A DNA stretch of 52,974 nt from contig CAZSMU010000010.1 in assembly GCA_964607915.1 (NCBI GenBank), forward strand, positions 1-52,974, in the 5' to 3' direction. Positions within the stretch are counted from its first letter, which is position 1. Every line of letters begins with the position of its first letter. Under the pieces are notes generated by a model. The model saw only the letters and a list, made by a program, of their open reading frames with translations. It did not search any database and was not told the origin of the DNA. The DNA comes from JADJPL01 sp964607915. GTDB lineage: Bacteria; Bacteroidota; Bacteroidia; Chitinophagales; Saprospiraceae. The position numbers and the translations under genes were made by a program. Shown one piece after another: positions 33,965-43,610 of the stretch.

Positions 33965-35212
33965 CTACTGCTTTATCCGGAAGGTCCGTACGCGGGTATG
34001 CGCATCGGCTCCTACTTCTGTGGTGGAGAGGAGCAGGCCTTCTGCGTCCTTTGCCAGGATGGGGAAGCCGCTGGCGCGGGCGGCACTACAGGGCAGCAGA
34101 TCAATAGCAGGCTGGGCTTTGCCGCCGATGCCGATTTTGCGGAGGCGGATTACAGCCTGGTCGCCCCGTTGCTCCATCCAGGTAACGGCGGCTGTTTTGG
34201 CGTCCAGCCACTCTACATCCACGCGACCAATAGGGATTTCATCATTTACCCGGATGGGTTTGCCAAAGGTTTTCCCATGGTTGCTGCTGAAGCAAGCCTG
34301 TACGCGTGGTTTCCCTTTGGCTGCGCTGAACCATACGACGACGGCCTGTTTTTCCCAGAGGCTGATGGCCGGGCCATTCACCGGGCAGCCCGCAATCATC
34401 CACTCGTCGCGGTGTATTGGATAGGGTGCCGTCCAGCCCCCGTTTTCTTCTCGGATGACATAGATATCGCGTATTTCTTCGTCGGAGCGGTCGCGATAGA
34501 CTACGACGGCACCTTCCGGCCCGATAGCTGCATCGGTCTGGCAGCAGTCGCATACTTTAGAATCCAACTCTTCGTCGCGAAGGATTTTACCCGATTGGTC
34601 GAAAATAGCGCTGCGCAGCGACATACTACCATGATGGCCTCCATGTCCTGCGTCTTCGGTATCATCTCCTTCCATTTTAGTATGGCGCCCGTCGAGCCAT
34701 ACGGCCCGGATACGGCCCGGCGTAACCGGAGCGAGGGTAACAAAACCGTGTTCTGCCGCGATGCCGTCCTGGTGCAGTATAAAAGGTGGTACCCAGGCTG
34801 CGCCCCCGTTTTGGGAAAGACTCAGGCGGATGTCGTAGTCAAAGGTGCCTTTTGCGCTCTTCTGCAGCCAGTGTGCCGCAACGCCTTGCCCTTCTGTCCC
34901 TGGAAAAACGGCCAACGAAGGGAAGTCGGCCCAGTTGACGAACCAATTGTTGCCGCGGGCAACTTCCCGGGCGGGGGCCCATACGCCCTGCTCGAGCGAG
35001 GTACAGTACAACACATCGGTGCTATCGTCTATGAACTCCACCCAGGAAAGCCAGACCACGCCCCGGTCATCCACGAACAGGTTGCTCTCCCCACCCTCCC
35101 GGCAGGGGGTAGGGATTTCTGTAAGGCCCGGGTAAGGCACGGGTTGACCCTGGGTAAAGAAAGGCACACCGAGAAGCCATACCCAGCCCCAAGAAAGGAA
35201 TAAAGGTTTCAT
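33965..35212 (-). CDS. Secreted sialidase-like (BNR-type) beta-propeller protein
   Basis: A 415-residue exported protein with signal peptide MKPLFLSWGWVWLLGVPFFTQG. Repeated strands with Asp-box-like segments (SLSQNGGAAWVPP, CFSSNHGKTFGKP) point to a six-bladed sialidase or BNR fold. The classical catalytic Arg triad of sialidases is not evident, so enzyme activity should not be assumed. Two features stand out: a His/Asp-rich loop (GDDTEDAGHGGHHG) and a clustered Cys motif, VCDCCQTD, which suggest metal or haem contact. The ATG at 35212 opens the signal peptide; the frame extends ten codons further. It is monocistronic and divergent from the DUF5916 gene. Confidence 0.65.
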   Translation of the reverse strand: MKPLFLSWGWVWLLGVPFFTQGQPVPYPGLTEIPTPCREGGESNLFVDDRGVVWLSWVEFIDDSTDVLYCTSLEQGVWAPAREVARGNNWFVNWADFPSLAVFPGTEGQGVAAHWLQKSAKGTFDYDIRLSLSQNGGAAWVPPFILHQDGIAAEHGFVTLAPVTPGRIRAVWLDGRHTKMEGDDTEDAGHGGHHGSMSLRSAIFDQSGKILRDEELDSKVCDCCQTDAAIGPEGAVVVYRDRSDEEIRDIYVIREENGGWTAPYPIHRDEWMIAGCPVNGPAISLWEKQAVVVWFSAAKGKPRVQACFSSNHGKTFGKPIRVNDEIPIGRVDVEWLDAKTAAVTWMEQRGDQAVIRLRKIGIGGKAQPAIDLLPCSAARASGFPILAKDAEGLLLSTTEVGADAHTRVRTFRIKQ

Positions 35213-35410
35213 TTTTAGCGAAATGTAGGGTAAAAAAAGCATTTTTGACCTATAGGCTACAAAATAGTGTAAAAACCGCCGACTTGCCGCCCAAACTGCA
35301 CCGTTTGTCGAAGTAATATTCCCGTCGGGCAGGGAATGGCCTATCCTTGTGCAACCAATATGAGGAAAAGCGGTCTTTTCCTACGACTTACGATTGCAAA
35401 ATAAGATTTC

Positions 35411-37884
35411 ATGTTCATTCGCTTTTTGTCTTTCGGCACCTTGGCCCTGTGCGTGTTCCCTGCGTTCAGCCAGGAGCCCATTCCTTCCGTAGAGCGGAAA
35501 AAAATCCAGGCCGTGCGCACCACTTCAGATATGGATATTGACGGGGTATTGCGCGAAGAGGTCTGGCAGACTGCTCCGGTAGCCTCCGACTTCATCACCC
35601 TGGAACCCAATCCCGGTAAGACGGCTTCGCAGCGCACCGAAGTGCGGGTAGTGTATGACAATACAGGTATTTACATCGGTGCCCTGTGCCGCGACACCGA
35701 TCCGAGCGGCATTCAAAAAGAACTCTCCGAGCGCGACGATACGAAGAATACCGACTGGTTCGGTATGTTTTTCGACCCCTATCGCAGCGGGATCAACGCC
35801 CTGGGCTTCATGGTCACTACTTCCGGGGTGCAGGTAGATTTCAAGTTCGGGCCCAACGGCGACGACAACAGCTGGGACGCCGTTTGGGAAAGCGCTACTT
35901 CTATCACGCCGGAAGGGTGGATCGCAGAATTTAAAATCCCGTACGCCGCGTTGCGTTTCCCGGAAACCGACGTACAGTCCTGGTACATCAATTTTGCCCG
36001 GGAGATACGCCGCATCCAGGAAACGAGTTTCTGGAATCCCATCAATCCGGCCATTGCCGGTATCGTCAACCAATCGGGCCTGTTGGAGGGGATTTCGGGT
36101 ATCCGTTCGCCCTTCCGTTTGCAGGCGACGCCCTTTATCGCCGGCTATGCGCAGAATTATCGCGATAAGACCGCCAGTCCGACCAACGCCACGGGACAAT
36201 CCTTTAACGGTGGTATGGATATCAAGTACGGCATCAACGATGCGTTTACCCTGGATATGACCCTGGTGCCCGATTTTGGGGAGGCACAATCCGACAACCA
36301 GGTCCTCAACCTTACCCCTTTTGAAGTGCGCTTTGACGAAAACCGCCAATTTTTTACCGAGGGTGCCGAGATATTCAATAAGGGCGGTATTTTCTATTCG
36401 CGGCGTATCGGGGGGCGCCCCTTGCACTACGCCAGGCCCTACCAAAACCTGGCTCCTGGCGAACGGGTCGTGGAAAACCCCCAACAGGCGCAGTTGATCA
36501 ACGCCAGCAAAATATCGGGGCGCAACGGGAAGGGCCTCGGATTGGGGTTTTTCAATGCTACCGCCGCTCCTTCCAAAGCGCGTATTGAGGGTATTGACGG
36601 CAGTTTCCGCGAGGTGGAAACCAATCCACTCACCAACTACAACGTATTTATATTAGACCAGAACCTCAAAAACAACTCTTTCGTCTCCTTCGCCAATACT
36701 ACGGTGATGCGCAACGGTTCTGACTACGATGCCAACGTGAGCGGATTTGAGTTCGACTTGCGCGACAAAAAGAACGCCGTAAGTATAGGCGGATCCGGAC
36801 GGCTCAGTCAGAAGTACTACCCCGGCGATGCCCGCCTTGGCTACGCCTACACGGTCGAGGCAGGGAAGATCAGCGGAAAGTTCAACGTTTCTGCTATGTA
36901 CAATGTAGAAAGCGACACCTATGACCCCAACGACCTTGGCTTTCTGCTCAATCCCAACGAACGCTCCCTGTTTACCCGGATGAATTACCAGGTCTTCAAG
37001 CCTTTTTGGAAACTCAACCGCGCCAACTTCGGATTCAACACCGCATACCAGCGCCTCTACAACCCGGATGTGTTTACAAAATTCAACGCGGAAACCTGGG
37101 CGTGGGGCCAGTTCAAAAATTTCTGGAATGTAGTTGCCTGGGTCTATACCGAGCCCGTGGGCTCCTGGGACTACTTCGAGCCCAGAACGCCGGGCCGTTA
37201 CCTTCGCATCCCCGGGGCTGCCGGCACCGGCCTGGAATTGGACACGGACGCGCGCAAGCGCCTGCAACTCTCCGTGGAAGCCAGCTATATCAAAATAGAC
37301 GAGCCGGGACGGCAGCGCTTTGAATTTGAATTCTCCCCCCGCTTCCGGCTCAACGACCGGCTCAACTTCCGCTGGCAGTTGTCGAATAGCCACTCGCTCA
37401 ACAATGTGGGGTACGCAGCCAAAGTGAACCGCGATATCCCCGACCCACAGGGAGGAATGCCCCGGACGGTCCAGGACGTCATCCTTGGGTATCGCGATGT
37501 CACCACTATAGAAAATGTACTCAACATCAACTACTCCTTTAGTGCACGGATGACGCTGAGCCTGCGCACCCGACACAACTGGACCAAATTGCACTACCTG
37601 CGCTTTGCAAAGTTGGAAAGCGACGGAACCCTGGCTTCGTCTGACTACAGCGCCAACCACGATGCCAATTTCAATGCGTTTAACGTGGATATGGTATATC
37701 GCTGGCGTTTTGCCCCGGGCAGTGACCTGTTTTTCATCTGGAAAAACTCCATCCTGAGCGTCAACAATACTGTCGCAGAGGATTACGCAGAGAATCTGGC
37801 AGGGCTTTTTGAGCTTCCCCAGTCGAATAGCTTGTCCCTCAAGGTCATCTATTTCCTGGATTACGCCAGTTTGATGCGGCGCTC
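35411..37884 (+). CDS. DUF5916-family exported protein with N-terminal CBM9-like domain (3' end in gap)
   Basis: The 824 visible codons open with a signal peptide (MFIRFLSFGTLALCVFPAFS). A carbohydrate-binding family 9-like domain follows (IDGVLREEVWQTAPVASDF ... VVYDNTGIYIGALCRDTD). The remainder is a long beta-rich DUF5916 region (FTLDMTLVPDFGEAQSDNQVLNLTPFEVRFDENRQFFTEGAEIF) likely to form an outer-membrane barrel. The last visible residues (LKVIYFLDYASLMRR) resemble family C-termini, so only a few residues should be lost. The stop codon falls in the N run, and any reading across the Ns is artificial. Function is unknown; members often accompany secreted peptidases or carbohydrate genes in Bacteroidota. 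Confidence 0.85.
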
Positions 37885-37984
37885 NNNNNNNNNNNNNNNN
37901 NNNNNNNNNNNNNNNNNNNNNNNNNNNNNNNNNNNNNNNNNNNNNNNNNNNNNNNNNNNNNNNNNNNNNNNNNNNNNNNNNNNN
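37885..37984. other. assembly gap of 100 Ns
   Basis: Exactly 100 Ns, the conventional placeholder for a join of unknown size. The genes on either side converge on it and both lack stop codons. Neighbourhood statements across this point rest on scaffolding only. Confidence 0.99.
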
Positions 37985-39282
37985 GTCAGGCCTACGATGC
38001 TGGAGGCTATGGTCCAGGTGCGCATTCCGTCTTTTTCCGAGAGGCGCAGGAATTCCTTGACCAGCCAAAACCCGCTGTCGTTGAGGTGGGATACCATCGT
38101 GGCCCCGGAGGCTATGGCTATGGCGATAGCCCCGAGTTGGAGGTTGCTGTACCCTGCGTCGGTGGTCAGCGGGGCTACCAAACCGGCAGCAGTAATCATC
38201 GCTACCGTCGCAGAGCCTTGTAACACCCGGATTGCTGTTGCAGTGAGGAAGGCAAAGGCGACTATTCCCAGACCCGCTTCCTGCATCGCTTCGGCCATTG
38301 CTTTTCCTGCGCCGGTATCCATCAGGACCTGCTTGAACACTCCACCCGCCCCGGTCACGAGGATGATGACCCCCGCCGGATAAAGCGATTTCCCGCTGAT
38401 GTCTGCCAGTTGGGTTTCGCTAAGGCCGCTGCTTCTGCCAAGCAGGTACCAGGCCAGTACATTCGATGCGATAAGTGCGGAGAAAGGATGGGTACACAAA
38501 GAAAGCAGCGCGTCTGCCTGCGCATGTCCGGTAGCCAGGAGGCCGGAGTCTATCATGGTGTTTGCGACTATCAGTACAATCGGCAGGAGCAGGATGGGGA
38601 GTACTTTCCCCACCGGAGGAACCTTCGCCGCTGCTTGTTTTTCATCAAACCAGGTGGGTAAATGTACTTCGAGCCGCTTGCCTATGTACTTTCCATACCA
38701 GATCCCTCCGGCATAAGCGGCCGGCAAGCCGGCTATCACCCCGGCCAGCACAATCCAACCCAGGGGGATATTCAATATCTCCGCCACTGCAAGCGGGCCC
38801 GGAGTGGGCGGAATGAACGCGTGGGATACCGCCAGACCTGCCAGTAAGGGCACTGCATAATGAACCAGCGAACGCCCTGTTTTTTGGTGCAACCCTACAA
38901 TCAATGGAAAGAGAATGATGAACCCTACGTCAAAAAATACGGGAATCGAGACCAAAAAGCCCGCCAGTGCCAGGGCTATCGGCGCACGAGACTCCCCGGT
39001 TTTGGAAATTAAAAACGCCGCCAGCACCTGTGCGCTGCCGGTATGCTCCAGGATGCCGCCAAAGATAGCTCCCAATCCGACCACGGTCGCTACAAACCCA
39101 AGGGTAGACCCCATCCCGTTTTTTACGGTTTCCATCACAGTCGAGGGGTCCATCCCCGCCATCAGGGCAGTTGCAATGCTTGACATCAGCAGTGCGATGA
39201 ATGCGGGGAGCTTCAGTTTCAAAATCAGGAAAAGCAGCAGCGCGATTCCGAAGAATACCGATCCCAACAAGGCTATCTCCAT
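37985..39282 (-). CDS. gntP: GntP-family gluconate permease (3' end in gap)
   Basis: The 432 visible codons encode a polytopic membrane protein of the GntP family: MEIALLGSVFFGIALLLFLILKLKLPAFIALL, GLGAIFGGILEHTGSAQ, HAFIPPTPGPLAVAEIL and the late MVSHLNDSGFWLVKEFL motif. GntP proteins import gluconate by proton symport. Family length is about 440, so only about 10-20 residues and the stop are lost in the gap. The start overlaps the end of the gluconokinase/6-phosphogluconate dehydrogenase fusion gene by ten bases, which ties uptake, phosphorylation and oxidation of gluconate into one unit. Confidence 0.93.
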
Positions 39283-41189
39283 GGTCTTTCTTTTTGTTGC
39301 CGCCGCCAGTCGGCGTGGTGAAGAGGACCTTCCGGATCTTCCGACAACCGGTATCCGTGGGCCCCAAAATAGTCCCGCTGAGCCTGGATGAGGTTGGCGT
39401 TGCCTTCTCCGGTACCCAGGTATTTTGCGTAATCCAGCCCCGCAGCGAATACCGGATATGCCTGAGAACTTCCCGACAGACAGGCCACGGTCTCCTGGTA
39501 GGCATTCAAATGGGTACGGATCAGCGAAGCTACTGAGGCGAGGTCAAAGATGCCCGTTGCAGAAGCGACGTCCACCCGTAAAACGGACAGCAAGCGCGAA
39601 CGGAGTATGCAGCCGGCAGACCAGGTTTTTAACAGTTCTGCTATATCGAGCTGCCAGCCGTAGTAAGCGGAGGCAGTACGTACCAGGTGCAGGCCTTGGA
39701 GATGGTTCATGGTACGCGCAAATTGAAAGGCCTGCTGTAGGGTCCCGATTTCGGGTACTCGCAAAGTCCCGGGGCCAGGTACTAAGGCGCTCAGGGCTAC
39801 CCGCTCTGATTTGAGGGCAGACAGGTATCGGGAAAAAAGCCCCGCAGCCAAAGACGGTACGGGTACCCCCAACTCGGCCGCGGTCATAAGGGCCCAGTTA
39901 CCCGTGCCTTTGCTGGCAGCCTGGTCGGAGATCTTGTCCAGCAGCAGGGTTCCGTCGGTATCCTCGTACCGCAGGATATCGCAGGTTATCTCCAAAAGGT
40001 AGCTGCCAGCTTCCCCCTGGTTCCAATCTTCTAACAGATATGCTATCTCGCTCACTTCCCATTGTTGGTCATAGCGCAAATGGGCGTATAGTTCGGCGAT
40101 CAACTGCATCTCGGCGTATTCGATGGCGTTGTGTGCCATCTTCACAAAATGGCCTGCACCCCCCGTACCCATGTACGCGCAGCAGGGTTCAGCCCGCTCG
40201 TTTTTGGCGGCGATGGCGAAAAAGATGGCTTTCACCTGCTCGAAAGCCGCCTTATCCCCACCGGGCATGATGGAGGGTCCTGACAGCGCCCCTTCCTCTC
40301 CGCCCGAGATGCCGGCACCGATCCAGGCGATGCCCTTTCCGCTGAGTTGCTGCTGTCGTCTTTCTGTATCTTTATAAAAGCTATTCCCCCCATCCACGAC
40401 CACATCCCCGGCATCGAGGTGGGGAAGAAGTTGATCCAGCAGGATATCCACTGCGGCACCTGCTTCTACCATGAGGAAGATAATCCGGGGGCGCGACAGG
40501 GCGGCTATGAAGGCTGGAATCTGCGCGAAGGCCAGGGCAGTGTGCAACTCCGGATAGGTAGCCACTGCTTTGGCCGCCACGTCTTCCTCTTTTCCTTCGA
40601 GATGTCGGTTGTACAGCGCGAGCCGGAAACCCTTGTCGGCCAGGTTGCGGGCCAGGGCCGTGCCCATTACACCCAGGCCCACCAGGCCAAGGTCGCCGTG
40701 TACGGTGGGTAGCCCGGTCTTCACGCGGCCCAACAAAGTGGGGATATCCTCTGAAATATCCAGGACTATTCCTCCGACAGGGGGTTCGTAGGCAGCGATC
40801 TGCGAGTCCAGTAGGGCTGCTCCCATAAAGTGTCCGCGGCGCTGCAGCAAGCGCTCCCGAACCAGGTCGGAGTGTCCCTGCAAGTGGACCCAATGCACCC
40901 TTTCGGGGGGCAGCCCGCTGACCAACGCCTCGCGGTATTGCTCCTTCAATGCGGAACAGGCCAACAGGATAAGGGCTTCGTCCGGGCAATCCCGCAAAAA
41001 AGCGTTCATCCGAGCTAGCCAGGGCTGCCGGTCGGTATCGTTCAAGGCAAGGCCCGCCCGCATTTTAGCAACAGCCTCCTCCGAGTGGAAGGAGTCTGCA
41101 TCGAAGAAGCGGCCTCCCAGCTCGGCCGACAAGGCTTTGCCCAGCGTCGTTTTTCCGGTCCCGGAAACGCCGGTAAGGATGATGATCAT
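39273..41189 (-). CDS. Gluconokinase / 6-phosphogluconate dehydrogenase fusion
   Basis: A 638-residue two-enzyme protein. Residues 1 to about 160 are a GntK-type gluconokinase: Walker A GVSGTGKTT at 7-15, FFDADSFHS, then LACSALKEQYRE. Residues about 165-638 form a full-length decarboxylating 6-phosphogluconate dehydrogenase, with Rossmann motif GLGVMG at 171-176, VDGGNSFYKD, GISGGEEGALSGPSIMPGG and the catalytic-Lys segment HFVKMAHNAIEY. One chain could take gluconate to ribulose 5-phosphate. The joint is short (TVHGDLGLVG), and each half has a normal length. The ATG at 41189 starts the P-loop domain correctly. The downstream gntP start overlaps by ten bases. Confidence 0.93.
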   Translation of the reverse strand: MIIILTGVSGTGKTTLGKALSAELGGRFFDADSFHSEEAVAKMRAGLALNDTDRQPWLARMNAFLRDCPDEALILLACSALKEQYREALVSGLPPERVHWVHLQGHSDLVRERLLQRRGHFMGAALLDSQIAAYEPPVGGIVLDISEDIPTLLGRVKTGLPTVHGDLGLVGLGVMGTALARNLADKGFRLALYNRHLEGKEEDVAAKAVATYPELHTALAFAQIPAFIAALSRPRIIFLMVEAGAAVDILLDQLLPHLDAGDVVVDGGNSFYKDTERRQQQLSGKGIAWIGAGISGGEEGALSGPSIMPGGDKAAFEQVKAIFFAIAAKNERAEPCCAYMGTGGAGHFVKMAHNAIEYAEMQLIAELYAHLRYDQQWEVSEIAYLLEDWNQGEAGSYLLEITCDILRYEDTDGTLLLDKISDQAASKGTGNWALMTAAELGVPVPSLAAGLFSRYLSALKSERVALSALVPGPGTLRVPEIGTLQQAFQFARTMNHLQGLHLVRTASAYYGWQLDIAELLKTWSAGCILRSRLLSVLRVDVASATGIFDLASVASLIRTHLNAYQETVACLSGSSQAYPVFAAGLDYAKYLGTGEGNANLIQAQRDYFGAHGYRLSEDPEGPLHHADWRRQQKERPWR

Positions 41190-41248
41190 AGTGCGGTGGT
41201 TAGAAATTATCCCACTCAAAAATACGCCGTGATGGGAAAAAAAAGGAT

Positions 41249-41256
41249 TATTTTTG
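41249..41256 (+). promoter_or_regulatory. -7 box upstream of the beta-helix lipoprotein gene
   Basis: TATTTTTG matches TAnnTTTG exactly, 43 bases before the ATG at 41300. The upstream -33 position is A-rich with no clear TTTG. Confidence 0.45.
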
Positions 41257-41299
41257 ACGCAGCGCCTTATTTACCACACCATATTCAATCTACCTGCGC

Positions 41300-42484
41300 A
41301 TGAAGCCTGCTTTTTTATGGGGAATTGGCCTGCTTGCTCTGGCCGCCTGTACAAACCCTTCTTCGGATTCCGCCCCGTCCCGCGTGGACACACAGATGTA
41401 CAACCGTATCCAGGAGCAGTTGCTGGACGCCACCCCTGGCTCTGTCGTCGAAATCCCGGCGGGAACCTTCGTTTTTGACCGCCCGCTTTCTTTGGAGGGA
41501 ATCCCCCGCGTAACCCTTAGGGGAGCAGGGAAAAGCAAAACAATCCTCTCCTTCAAAGGTCAGAAAGTAGGTGCCGAAGGCCTGAGGGTGACAGCAGACT
41601 CTGCTGTTTTGCAGGGCTTTACGATTATGGATACCAAAGGCGATGCCATCAAGGTCCAGGATTCCAAAGATGTCGTGATGCGGGATATTCATACGACCTG
41701 GAGCGGTGGCGCCAAGTCCAGCAATGGAGCTTACGGACTGTACCCCGTCGCCTGTAACGGAGTGCTCATCGAAGCATGCGAGGCTTCCTATGCGTCCGAC
41801 GCCGGGATATATGTCGGGCAATCCAGGAATGTACTTGTCCGAAACAGTTATGCCCACCACAATGTAGCCGGTATAGAAATTGAAAACTGCACCGATGCGG
41901 AGGTCAGCTATTGCCGATCTGAAAACAATTCGGGGGGCATCCTCGTATTCGACCTGCCGGGGCTTCCTGCGGGCAACGGCAAGAAATGCAGCATTCATCA
42001 TAATACCATTATCGGCAACAACCACAAAAATTTTGCCGCGGAAGGCAACATGGTCGCCATTATAGCCCCCGGAAGCGGGGTTATCCTCCTCGCCGCCAAG
42101 GAAGTAGAGGTATATGAAAACAAAATTTACGACCATAAAACCATCGGCGCGGCCATTGCCAGCTACCACATCACCGAACTGGAGTGGAGCGATGCGAACT
42201 ACGACCCGTTTACCTACTCGGTACGCCTGTCCAATAACGACTATAAACGGCGCAAAAGCCTGCCCGATATGAGCAAAGACTTCGGTAAGATGGTCAACTT
42301 CCTCTTCCCGGGCAAACCACAGGACATCCTCTACGACGGAATCAAGAACGATAAGCTCTCAGGGCCTAATCCCATGCAGATTTGTATCCTGGAAAAAGGC
42401 CAGGGTCTTCGCTTTGCCAACATAGATGCTGCAAACGATTTCAAAACGATAGATACCGACTTGAAAAATTATGCCTGTCAATAA
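41300..42484 (+). CDS. Parallel beta-helix repeat lipoprotein
   Basis: A 394-residue lipoprotein with lipobox Cys17 (LLALAAC). After an N-terminal pectate-lyase-like start (LLDATPGSVVEIPAGTFVFDRPLSL), right-handed beta-helix coils repeat at about 22-25 residues (VLQGFTIMDTKGDAIKVQDSKDVVMRDIHT, VLIEACEASYASDAGIYVGQSRNVLVRNS). This is the NosD/PbH1 type. It matches the uncharacterised family described as TIGR03805, found in tandem with a TIGR03806-type dihaem protein; that is the pairing seen here, with a 14-base gene overlap. The pair's role is not known. A polysaccharide- or metal-related periplasmic task is possible but unproven. Confidence 0.87.
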   Translation: MKPAFLWGIGLLALAACTNPSSDSAPSRVDTQMYNRIQEQLLDATPGSVVEIPAGTFVFDRPLSLEGIPRVTLRGAGKSKTILSFKGQKVGAEGLRVTADSAVLQGFTIMDTKGDAIKVQDSKDVVMRDIHTTWSGGAKSSNGAYGLYPVACNGVLIEACEASYASDAGIYVGQSRNVLVRNSYAHHNVAGIEIENCTDAEVSYCRSENNSGGILVFDLPGLPAGNGKKCSIHHNTIIGNNHKNFAAEGNMVAIIAPGSGVILLAAKEVEVYENKIYDHKTIGAAIASYHITELEWSDANYDPFTYSVRLSNNDYKRRKSLPDMSKDFGKMVNFLFPGKPQDILYDGIKNDKLSGPNPMQICILEKGQGLRFANIDAANDFKTIDTDLKNYACQ

Positions 42485-43610
42485 ACACTACAAGATGGGT
42501 ATGGCAAAAAAAACAACTGCCCGCTGCCCATATTGGATGCTCTGCTGCGCCCTGCTGCCTCTGCTGTTCGCTGCTTGCGCCCGCCCACAGCCTGCTGCCC
42601 ACGACGGACCGGTACAGGTTGATTTTGCCCAACTGCCCTTTCCCAAACTATCGGATTATCGCTTTTTTAAAGGGGACATGACGGCTATGGTGCCCAATGA
42701 CCGCGTTTTGCCCTATGAACTGATCACGCCGCTGTTTACCGATTATGCCCATAAAACGCGCTTCGTATGGATGCCGGAAGGCGCTGCGCCAGCCCGGGTG
42801 GATGCCCAGGGCCGCATAGAATTCCCCGACGAAGCGGTGCTGATCAAAAATTTCTACTACCCTCGGGATTTCCGAAAGCCCGAGGGCCAACGGGATATGG
42901 TGGAAACGCGGCTTTTGGTGAAAGCCAAAGGGGAGTGGAAGGCCTATACGTACGTCTGGAACGAAAGCGATACAGATGCCGAATTCACCCAGGTGGGCGA
43001 TATTAAAGAGGTGCAGTGGAAGGACGAAAAAGGCCTCGCCCGCCAGGCCTCGTATGTGGTGCCCAACAAAAACCAGTGCAAGAGTTGCCATAACCGCGAA
43101 AATGCCGTGCATCCTATCGGTCCGCAAATCCGAAACCTCAATCAGTCCATCACCTATCCCGACGGCCTTGCCCGCAACCAGATTGCCTACCTGCAGGAGG
43201 CCGGCTATCTGGAAGCCGGTGATTTTCAAAAGACCATCGCCCCTGTGGCGGATTGGGACGATCCGCACAGCGGCGATCTCAATGCCCGTGCCCTGGCTTA
43301 TCTCGACGTCAACTGCGGGCATTGCCACAGCCCCTCGGGACCGGCACACACGACGGGGCTCTATCTTGGTGCGCTGCAAAAAGATCCCGCCTTGCTCGGG
43401 GTACACAAGCCTCCCGTCGCTGCGGGGAGGGGCTCCGGAAATAGGCCCTTTGGCATTGTGCCCGGCCAGCCGGAGCGCTCCATCCTGCTGTACCGTATGG
43501 AGAGTAGCGACCCCGGCGTCATGATGCCTGAGTTGGGCCGTGCCGTAGCCCACGATGAGGCTGTGGCCCTCATCCGCGAATGGATTGCGAAAATGCCGAA
43601 CCCACTCTAA
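42471..43610 (+). CDS. SO2930-family dihaem c-type cytochrome lipoprotein
   Basis: A 379-residue exported lipoprotein (LLPLLFAAC lipobox near residue 36) with two haem c attachment sites: CKSCH at 203-207 and CGHCH at 282-286. The sequence between them (HPIGPQIRNLNQSITYPDG) and the N-terminal SDYRFFKGDMTAMVPNDRVLPYELITPLFTDYA block match the SO2930/HNE_0200 family (TIGR03806). The start overlaps the end of the beta-helix gene; ATGs at 42495 or 42501 would also leave the signal peptide intact. It is probably a periplasmic electron-transfer partner of the beta-helix protein. Its stop abuts the convergent rsmA stop with no spacer. Confidence 0.9.
   Translation: MPVNKHYKMGMAKKTTARCPYWMLCCALLPLLFAACARPQPAAHDGPVQVDFAQLPFPKLSDYRFFKGDMTAMVPNDRVLPYELITPLFTDYAHKTRFVWMPEGAAPARVDAQGRIEFPDEAVLIKNFYYPRDFRKPEGQRDMVETRLLVKAKGEWKAYTYVWNESDTDAEFTQVGDIKEVQWKDEKGLARQASYVVPNKNQCKSCHNRENAVHPIGPQIRNLNQSITYPDGLARNQIAYLQEAGYLEAGDFQKTIAPVADWDDPHSGDLNARALAYLDVNCGHCHSPSGPAHTTGLYLGALQKDPALLGVHKPPVAAGRGSGNRPFGIVPGQPERSILLYRMESSDPGVMMPELGRAVAHDEAVALIREWIAKMPNPL

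Noticed and set aside
37885..38383. Coding frames that read through the N run in both directions
   Set aside because: Translation across placeholder Ns is meaningless; the parts after the gap are antisense to the other gene.
39273..41189. The gluconokinase/dehydrogenase fusion as a sequencing error
   Set aside because: The frame is continuous with normal codon use on both sides, both domains are complete, and the linker has no homopolymer run; kept as real, though read support was not available.
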